A stretch of DNA of 52,734 nt from Brevirhabdus sp. (GTDB taxonomy: Bacteria > Pseudomonadota > Alphaproteobacteria > Rhodobacterales > Rhodobacteraceae): the NCBI GenBank assembly GCA_024637315.1, contig JAGXFH010000024.1, positions 1-52,734 on the forward strand, given 5' to 3'. The notes under the pieces were generated by a model. It saw only the letters and a program-made list of their open reading frames with translations, ran no database searches and was not told the DNA's origin. The translations under genes were made by a program, and so were the position numbers. Position 1 is the stretch's first letter. The number at the start of each line of letters is the position of its first letter. This document shows, in pieces, positions 47,229 to 52,734 of the stretch.

Positions 47229-48843
47229 AGCCCAGAAGTACCGTATTCGCCGCAGCGGCGAGACCGTGGAACCTTTGGACCCGCCGGTCGATGCCAAGGG
47301 GAGCCCGAAGACGCCCTTCGACGGCGATGCGCACAAGCAGCCCACCGAAGACGGGCTGGGCCAGAAGCCCTATCCAACCTCGCCCCGTGAGCGGGTGGAC
47401 GACGACGCGGTCAATCTTGGCCCGACGGAGATCGAGGCGATCCAGAAAGAGGGTCTGACCGGGCGCCAGCTGCGTATGGCCCGGAGGGTGGCGCAGAAGC
47501 ATGGGCTGTCCCCGACCTCGGATTTCGATGCGGTTCGACAGTTGCGGTTGAAGGGGATCGACCCGTTCCAGCGGGCCGCGATGCTGGAACTGGTGGTTCC
47601 GGATCCGGTGAAAAAGCCTGAAGGCAACACGCTGCCGCAAAAGGTAGAGAAAAAGCAGGTGCCGTCGACCGAGGTGCTGAACGATGACGGACGCGCCCGC
47701 GAGGTCTATCAGATCCAGCAGGACATCGCCCGGCGTCGGCGGCGCAAGCTGCTGCTGCTGGTGACACGGCTGACAGCCTTCGTGTTCCTGCCGACCTTCC
47801 TGGTCGGGTTCTATTTCTACCAGATCGCGACCCCGCTTTATGCCACCAAGTCGGAATTTCTTATCCAGCAGGCCAATTCGCAGGGCGGAGGCGGCGGCAA
47901 TTTGGGCGGGCTGTTCTCTGGCACCGGGTTCGCGACGTCACAGGATTCGATCACCGTGCAAAGCTATCTGCAATCGCGCGACGCGATGTTGCGGCTGGAC
48001 CAGGATATCGGCTTCAAGAGCCATTTTGGCCAGGATTTCGTCGATCCCTTGCGGCGGCTGGAACCCGACAGCACGAACGAGGAAGCCTACAAGCTTTACA
48101 AGGAATTCGTGAAGATCGGCTACGATCCGACCGAGGGCATCGTGAAGATGGAGGTGGTAGCCGCCGATCCGCAGGTCAGTGCCGAATTCTCTCGTGCGCT
48201 GATCGACTATGCGGAAGAGCAAGTCGACAACCTGACCCAGCGCCTGCGTGAAGACCAGATGCAAGGAGCGAGGGAAAGCTATGTCGATGCCGAAAACAAG
48301 ATGATCGCGGCGCAAGGCCGCGTACTGGACTTGCAAGAAAAGCTGGGGGTCATCGATGCGGTTTCCGAGACCTCGGCGCAGATGGGCCAGATCGCCACGT
48401 TCGAGACGCAGCTGCAAGAGAAAAAACTTCAACTTCAGCAACTTATGGATAACGCCAACCCGAACCAGGCGCGTGTCGACGGAGTCAGAGGCGATATCAG
48501 GCGGCTCGAAACCGTGGTGGCCGATCTGCGGTCGGGGCTGACCCAAGGCGACGCGGACTCGGTCTCGCTGGCGCGGATCAGCGGCGAGTTGCGGATGGCC
48601 GAGCTCGATCTGGAAACCCGGCAGGCGATGATGCAGCAATCGCTGCAACAGCTGGAAACCGCGCGGATCGAAGCAAATCGTCAGGTCCGGTATCTGTCGC
48701 TTGGTGTCAGTCCGGTGGCTCCCGATGAGCCGACCTATCCGCGCTCCTTCGAGAATACGATCGTGGCATTCCTGATCTTCTCCGGTATCTATCTGATGGC
48801 GTCGCTGACAGCGTCGATCCTCAGAGAGCAGGTTTCCGCATAG
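47212..48843 (+). CDS. kpsE: Capsule export inner-membrane protein, KpsE-like
   Basis: This 543-residue protein of the polysaccharide co-polymerase type 3 / KpsE group has a membrane helix at about 183-205 (LTAFVFLPTFLVGFYFYQIA), a long periplasmic part with coiled coil (about 330-500), and a second helix near the C terminus (FLIFSGIYLMASLTAS). The ~180-residue charged N-terminal extension (PRERVDDDAVNLGP and so on) is much longer than in E. coli KpsE (around 380 residues total). It is translated with kpsT (17-base overlap) and stops one base before kdsA. Confidence 0.85.
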   Translation: MTTKPKAQKYRIRRSGETVEPLDPPVDAKGSPKTPFDGDAHKQPTEDGLGQKPYPTSPRERVDDDAVNLGPTEIEAIQKEGLTGRQLRMARRVAQKHGLSPTSDFDAVRQLRLKGIDPFQRAAMLELVVPDPVKKPEGNTLPQKVEKKQVPSTEVLNDDGRAREVYQIQQDIARRRRRKLLLLVTRLTAFVFLPTFLVGFYFYQIATPLYATKSEFLIQQANSQGGGGGNLGGLFSGTGFATSQDSITVQSYLQSRDAMLRLDQDIGFKSHFGQDFVDPLRRLEPDSTNEEAYKLYKEFVKIGYDPTEGIVKMEVVAADPQVSAEFSRALIDYAEEQVDNLTQRLREDQMQGARESYVDAENKMIAAQGRVLDLQEKLGVIDAVSETSAQMGQIATFETQLQEKKLQLQQLMDNANPNQARVDGVRGDIRRLETVVADLRSGLTQGDADSVSLARISGELRMAELDLETRQAMMQQSLQQLETARIEANRQVRYLSLGVSPVAPDEPTYPRSFENTIVAFLIFSGIYLMASLTASILREQVSA

Positions 48844-48844
48844 A

Positions 48845-49678
48845 ATGAAGACCATCCAGATCGGAAAACTGGCTGTCGGCAACGACCAGCCGCTGACGGT
48901 GATTGCAGGCCCGTGCCAGCTGGAGAGCCTGGATCATGCGCTGATGATCGGGCGCGCGATGAAGGCCGCGTGCGACAGCGCGGGTGCGCAGTATGTGTTC
49001 AAGGCGTCCTATGACAAGGCGAACCGCACCTCTCTGGGTGGCAAGCGCGGCATGGGCATCGAGGCGGGGCTGGACATATTGGACCGAATCCGCCGCGCGC
49101 TGGACGTGCCGGTGCTGACGGATGTGCACACCGCCGAGCAATGCGCCGTCGCGGCGCGGTCGGTGGATATCCTGCAGATCCCCGCCTTCCTGTCGCGCCA
49201 AACCGACCTCTTGCTGGCCGCGGGCGAGACGGGTGCAGCGATCAACGTCAAGAAGGGCCAATTCCTGGCCCCGTGGGACATGCCCAATGTCGTCACCAAG
49301 ATCGAATCCACGGGCAATACCCGGATCCTGCTGACCGAACGCGGGACCAGTTTCGGCTATAACACTCTGGTCGCCGACATGCGCAGTCTGCCGCAGATGA
49401 TGCAGACCGGCTATCCGGTGGTGATGGACGCAACCCATTCGGTGCAACAGCCGGGCGGCAAAGGAGGCTCTTCCGGCGGTCAACGGGAATTTGCCCCGGT
49501 GATGGCGCGGGCGGCGGTTTCGCTGGGGATCGCGGCTGTGTTCATCGAAACCCACGAGGATCCGGACAATGCGCCCTCTGACGGGCCGAACATGATCCCA
49601 CTGGGCCGGATGCCCGCCCTGGTCAGGGGGTTGATGGCGTTTGACAGGCTCGCAAAGGCAGACCCGATAAGACTTTGA
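48845..49678 (+). CDS. kdsA: 3-deoxy-8-phosphooctulonate synthase
   Basis: KDO-8-phosphate synthase of 277 residues; condenses PEP and arabinose-5-phosphate for lipopolysaccharide and capsule KDO. The family text VIAGPCQLESLDHALMIG, FKASYDKANRTS and MDATHSVQQPGG is all present. The Cys in GPCQLES-type context hints at the metal-dependent class, but this is not certain. Its place straight after kpsE suggests supply of KDO for a capsule or its lipid linker. Confidence 0.95.
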   Translation: MKTIQIGKLAVGNDQPLTVIAGPCQLESLDHALMIGRAMKAACDSAGAQYVFKASYDKANRTSLGGKRGMGIEAGLDILDRIRRALDVPVLTDVHTAEQCAVAARSVDILQIPAFLSRQTDLLLAAGETGAAINVKKGQFLAPWDMPNVVTKIESTGNTRILLTERGTSFGYNTLVADMRSLPQMMQTGYPVVMDATHSVQQPGGKGGSSGGQREFAPVMARAAVSLGIAAVFIETHEDPDNAPSDGPNMIPLGRMPALVRGLMAFDRLAKADPIRL

Positions 49679-49696
49679 ATTGACCCGTATTGAAAG

Positions 49697-51202
49697 GTGG
49701 CGTTCTTGAAAAAGCCGATTCAGACCGTCCAGCAGAATTGCTGGGACTTCCTGTCCGAACCGATGATCGCCCCAACGGGGTTTCGCGAATACGATGCGCG
49801 CTGGAAGTACCCCGACGAGATCAACCTGCCCGGCGTCACCGCCCTTGGCCTTGGCATCGGAACACAGATGCACCAGCGTGGTATCCGGCCAGAAATCGCG
49901 GTCGGCAACGACTATCGAGATTATTCGCTGTCAATCAAGAATGCGCTGATCGTCGGCCTGATGCAGGCGGGTGTGCATGTGAAGGACATCGGCCCTGCCC
50001 TGTCGCCGATGGCTTATTTCAGCCAGTTCCATCTGGATGTCCCGGCTGTGGCGATGATCACGGCGTCGCACAATCCGAACGGCTGGACAGGGGTCAAGAT
50101 GGGCTTTGACCGGCCGTTGACACATGGGCCGGACGAGATGTCGGAACTGAAAGGCATCGTGCTGGATGGCAAGGGCGTGGCGCGCGACGGCGGACGCTAC
50201 GAGCGTGTCGAGGGTGTACGCGAGGCCTATCTGGACGATCTGGCCGGCGATTTCCGTCTGACGCGGCCCTTGAAGATCGTTTGCGCCACCGGCAACGGCA
50301 CCGCATCGGCCTTCGCGCCGCAGCTTCTAGAGCGGATCGGGGCCGAGGTCGTTCCACTGCATACACGTCTGGATTATACTTTTCCGCATTACAATCCGAA
50401 CCCCGAGGCGATGGAGATGCTGCATGACATGGCGGCGGCCGTGCGCGGCTCTGGTGCCGACATGGCGCTGGGATTCGATGGCGATGGCGACCGTTGCGGC
50501 GTGGTCGATGACGAGGGAGAAGAGATTTTCGCCGACAAGGTGGGCGTGATCATGGCCCGCGACCTGGCGCGGCTCTATCCTGGCTCGACCTTTGTCGCGG
50601 ATGTGAAATCGACCGGGTTGTTCGCCTCTGACCCCGAGTTGAAGAAGTACCACGCCAAGGCCGATTACTGGAAAACCGGCCACTCTCACATGAAACGCCG
50701 GGTGCGGGATCTGGGCGCGCTGGCCGGGTTCGAGAAGTCCGGTCACTACTTTCTGGCCGAGCCGATAGGCCGCGGCTACGATTGCGGCCTGCGGGTGGCC
50801 GTCGAACTCTGCAAACTGATGGATCGCAACCCCGAGAAATCCATGTCGGATCTGCGCCGGGCCCTGCCGCCGACGTTTTCCAGCCCGACCATGTCGCCCT
50901 ATTGCGGAGATCTTGAGAAATACGACGTTCTGGATCGGATCGTGAAGCGGCTGCAGGCGCATCATGCAGACGGCGGCAAGATCGCGGGGCGCGCAATCGC
51001 AGAGATCGTGACCGTAAACGGCGCTCGCGTCATTCTGGACAATGGCGGATGGGGTCTGGTGCGAGCGTCCTCGAACACGCCCAATCTTGTTGTCGTTTGC
51101 GAAAGCTCGGAAAGCGAAGCCGAATTGCGGGCGATCTTCGCCGACATCGACGGCTTCATCCGCACCGAGGATGCCGTTGGAGAGTATGACCAGCGGCTCT
51201 GA
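49697..51202 (+). CDS. Phosphomannomutase/phosphoglucomutase
   Basis: Alpha-D-phosphohexomutase of about 501 residues; interconverts hexose 1- and 6-phosphates for sugar-nucleotide synthesis. The phosphoserine loop is ITASHNPNGWTGVK, the Mg loop is GFDGDGDRCGV and the sugar loop is EKSGHYFLAE. The start is uncertain: GTG at 49697 is in frame, but AAAGGTGG is better spaced for a TTG at 49706. It belongs to the capsule block after kdsA. Confidence 0.88.
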   Translation: MAFLKKPIQTVQQNCWDFLSEPMIAPTGFREYDARWKYPDEINLPGVTALGLGIGTQMHQRGIRPEIAVGNDYRDYSLSIKNALIVGLMQAGVHVKDIGPALSPMAYFSQFHLDVPAVAMITASHNPNGWTGVKMGFDRPLTHGPDEMSELKGIVLDGKGVARDGGRYERVEGVREAYLDDLAGDFRLTRPLKIVCATGNGTASAFAPQLLERIGAEVVPLHTRLDYTFPHYNPNPEAMEMLHDMAAAVRGSGADMALGFDGDGDRCGVVDDEGEEIFADKVGVIMARDLARLYPGSTFVADVKSTGLFASDPELKKYHAKADYWKTGHSHMKRRVRDLGALAGFEKSGHYFLAEPIGRGYDCGLRVAVELCKLMDRNPEKSMSDLRRALPPTFSSPTMSPYCGDLEKYDVLDRIVKRLQAHHADGGKIAGRAIAEIVTVNGARVILDNGGWGLVRASSNTPNLVVVCESSESEAELRAIFADIDGFIRTEDAVGEYDQRL

Positions 51203-51257
51203 ATGACCAGGTGAACGCGCTATCGCAAAGGTTCCGGAAATCTGCTTTGCTGACGGC

Positions 51258-52595
51258 ATGATCAAGCTTGTTCGTCTTCTTCCAGCGATCGTCTGCCTGG
51301 CCCTGATGCTGGCCCTGCCCGGCATCGCGCAAGACACTGCGCCCGAACCCGGTCGCACCATCGTTCTGGATGACAGCGCCGATGCCGACCGCGCCATCGA
51401 GCGCCGTATCCGGTCTATCCTGAACGAGCTGGACGGCTACGCGAATATCGAAATCAGGGTGCAGGCCGGCGTCGTGACGATGACGGGGCGTACGCTGGAC
51501 AAAGAGTCCCTGGACCGCCTGGAAACGCTCGTCAACCGGGTCGACGGTGTCGTCGCCATCGAGAATGAAATCGCCGAGTCGACCGATCTTGGCGAACGGC
51601 TCACCCCCGCCTATGACCGCTTTCTGACCCGCGCGACGCAACTCATCGCGTTCATTCCGCTGGCGCTTGTGGCTTTCACCGCTTTCCTGCTGGTCGCCGG
51701 GATAGGGTTTTTCATCGCATCACGCAAGAGGCCTTTGGACAGGATCGCACCAAACCTGTTCATTGCCGATATCTACCGCCAGGTGCTGCGGATCGCCTTT
51801 GCCGTCGTGGGCATCGTGGTCGCGCTCGACATTCTCGGCGCGACGGCGCTTCTGGGAACCATTCTGGGTGCAGCCGGGATCCTGGGCCTGGCTATCGGCT
51901 TTGCGGTGAAGGACACGGTCGAGAATTTCATCGCCTCGATCATGCTCTCGATCCGGCAGCCGTTCCGTCCGAATGACCTGATCGAGATAAATGGCGACAT
52001 AGGCAAGGTGATCCGCCTGACGTCGCGGGCGACGATCCTGCTCTCGCAGGATGGAAACCACATCCGGGTTCCGAACTCGACGGTGTTCAGCAGCCGGATC
52101 GTGAACTTCACCCGCAATGTCGAACGCCGGTTCCAGTTCGACCTCAGCGTCGATCCCGGTTGCGATCCTGGCGCCGCGCGGTTGCTTTGTCAGGGCACCG
52201 TACAGGACCTACCCTTTGTTCTGGCCGAACCATCCGCACTGGCCTGGATCGAAGCGATCGACGATGCCGGGATCGTGTTGCGATCGACAGGGTGGATCAA
52301 CCAGAATGATACCAGCTTCTTTCTGGCGCGGGGCGAGGCGATCCGTCAGACGAAGGCGGCGCTGGAGGCTGCCGGGATATCCTTGCCAAGCAAGACCTAC
52401 ACCCTCAGCGTCGCCAGCGGTGCCGCTGGTCTGGCCGTCCCCAGGCAACACCCTGCTCATGTCGAAGAAGAATTGCCGCGCCCGATCGAGGACGTGAACG
52501 CGACCGAAACCCGGGAACTGGACCAGTTGATCGATGCCGAACGGAACGATCCCGGAAATGAGGATCTGCTGAGCCCGGATTCCCAAGAAGAGTAG
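51258..52595 (+). CDS. Mechanosensitive channel, BON-MscS fusion
   Basis: This 445-residue inner-membrane protein has a signal peptide (PAIVCLALMLALPGIA-Q) and then a BON domain at about 45-105 (IEIRVQAGVVTMTGRTLDK, VDGVVAIENEI). Three membrane helices follow from about 130, and the MscS pore helix with its small-residue-rich text (LLGTILGAAGILGLAIGFAV) leads to the beta domain (PFRPNDLIEI). The C-terminal acidic tail is about 60 residues. It would open on membrane tension to release solutes; the periplasmic BON domain may sense or bind the envelope. Confidence 0.9.
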   Translation: MIKLVRLLPAIVCLALMLALPGIAQDTAPEPGRTIVLDDSADADRAIERRIRSILNELDGYANIEIRVQAGVVTMTGRTLDKESLDRLETLVNRVDGVVAIENEIAESTDLGERLTPAYDRFLTRATQLIAFIPLALVAFTAFLLVAGIGFFIASRKRPLDRIAPNLFIADIYRQVLRIAFAVVGIVVALDILGATALLGTILGAAGILGLAIGFAVKDTVENFIASIMLSIRQPFRPNDLIEINGDIGKVIRLTSRATILLSQDGNHIRVPNSTVFSSRIVNFTRNVERRFQFDLSVDPGCDPGAARLLCQGTVQDLPFVLAEPSALAWIEAIDDAGIVLRSTGWINQNDTSFFLARGEAIRQTKAALEAAGISLPSKTYTLSVASGAAGLAVPRQHPAHVEEELPRPIEDVNATETRELDQLIDAERNDPGNEDLLSPDSQEE

Positions 52596-52619
52596 TCGCC
52601 GATTTTGCCAAAACGGGTC

Positions 52620-52648
52620 TTGAACCCGCCCCCCCTTGCGCGTAATTA
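52620..52648 (+). promoter_or_regulatory. Promoter of tRNA-Gln
   Basis: TTGAAC (52620-52625) as -35, a spacer of exactly 17 bases, and TAATTA (52643-52648) as -10. Transcription would start near 52655, a few bases before the mature tRNA 5' end at 52660. Confidence 0.6.
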
Positions 52649-52659
52649 CCCGCCAGCAC

Positions 52660-52734
52660 TGGGGTGTAGCCAAGTGGTAAGGCATCGGTTTTTGGTACCG
52701 TGTATCGTAGGTTCGAATCCTACCACCCCAGCCA
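52660..52734 (+). tRNA. tRNA-Gln (anticodon TTG)
   Basis: A 75-base tRNA ending exactly at the window end. The acceptor arm TGGGGTG pairs with CACCCCA, the D arm has GCC/GGC, the anticodon loop is TTTTGGT with anticodon TTG, and the T loop is TTCGAAT. The 3' GCCA is encoded. The anticodon stem has a mismatch at its outermost pair (T opposite T). Confidence 0.94.

Overview
The window is high-GC DNA that reads as the chromosome of an aerobic alphaproteobacterium, most likely a Rhodobacterales/Roseobacter-group member. The reasons are the non-phosphorylative L-arabinose (Weimberg) genes of Azospirillum type, a tandem glycine riboswitch in front of gcvT, an Fe-S bacterial cryptochrome/photolyase, and a family-typical CCTCCGGCGGGGATA-like intergenic element. 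This assignment is inference from family knowledge; no search was run.

Region 1 (342-17485, all on the minus strand) is one sugar island of 15 genes. In transcription order these are a LysR regulator, a GH51 arabinofuranosidase, a first CUT1 ABC transporter (ATPase, binding protein, two permeases), L-arabonate dehydratase, a Gfo/Idh/MocA sugar dehydrogenase, an aldose-1-epimerase-like protein, L-2-keto-3-deoxyarabonate dehydratase, 2-oxoglutarate semialdehyde dehydrogenase, and a second complete CUT1 transporter (binding protein, two permeases, ATPase). Together they would import arabinose or short arabinosides, release free L-arabinose in the cytoplasm and oxidise it to 2-oxoglutarate. No SMP-30-type lactonase is present.

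Region 2 (17486-18212) is a less GC-rich, gene-poor junction ending in tRNA-Ala(CGC). Region 3 (18306-30581) is housekeeping: thioredoxin 2, the glycine cleavage operon gcvT-gcvH-gcvP under a glycine riboswitch, a GGCT-like protein, gltX, a small zincin, a Tat-exported MBL-fold hydrolase, a PfkB sugar kinase, a WrbA-like quinone reductase and NAD+ synthetase.

Region 4 (30736-36782) has an exported protein with 18 MORN repeats, stop-to-stop with an Fe-S photolyase/cryptochrome, followed by an SDR and a VOC protein. Divergent from these is leuA, preceded by a short leucine-rich leader peptide (34954-35007) that appears to be leaderless and to belong to an attenuator. Region 5 (36809-43367) is the cell-shape operon mreB-mreC-mreD-mrdA-mrdB, with a hydroxyacid reductase coupled to its end; most junctions overlap by 4-8 bases.

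Region 6 (43364-52734) holds an SseB-family protein and an Fe-S-type uracil-DNA glycosylase (minus strand), nhaA, a capsule/polysaccharide block (kpsT-like ATPase, kpsE-like polymer protein, kdsA, phosphomannomutase), a BON-MscS mechanosensitive channel, and tRNA-Gln(UUG), whose 3' end is the window end. The points most worth following up are the leaderless leuA leader, the lactonase-free arabinose cluster with two transporters, the MORN array with its two-repeat rhythm, and the kpsT/kpsE pair without kpsM.
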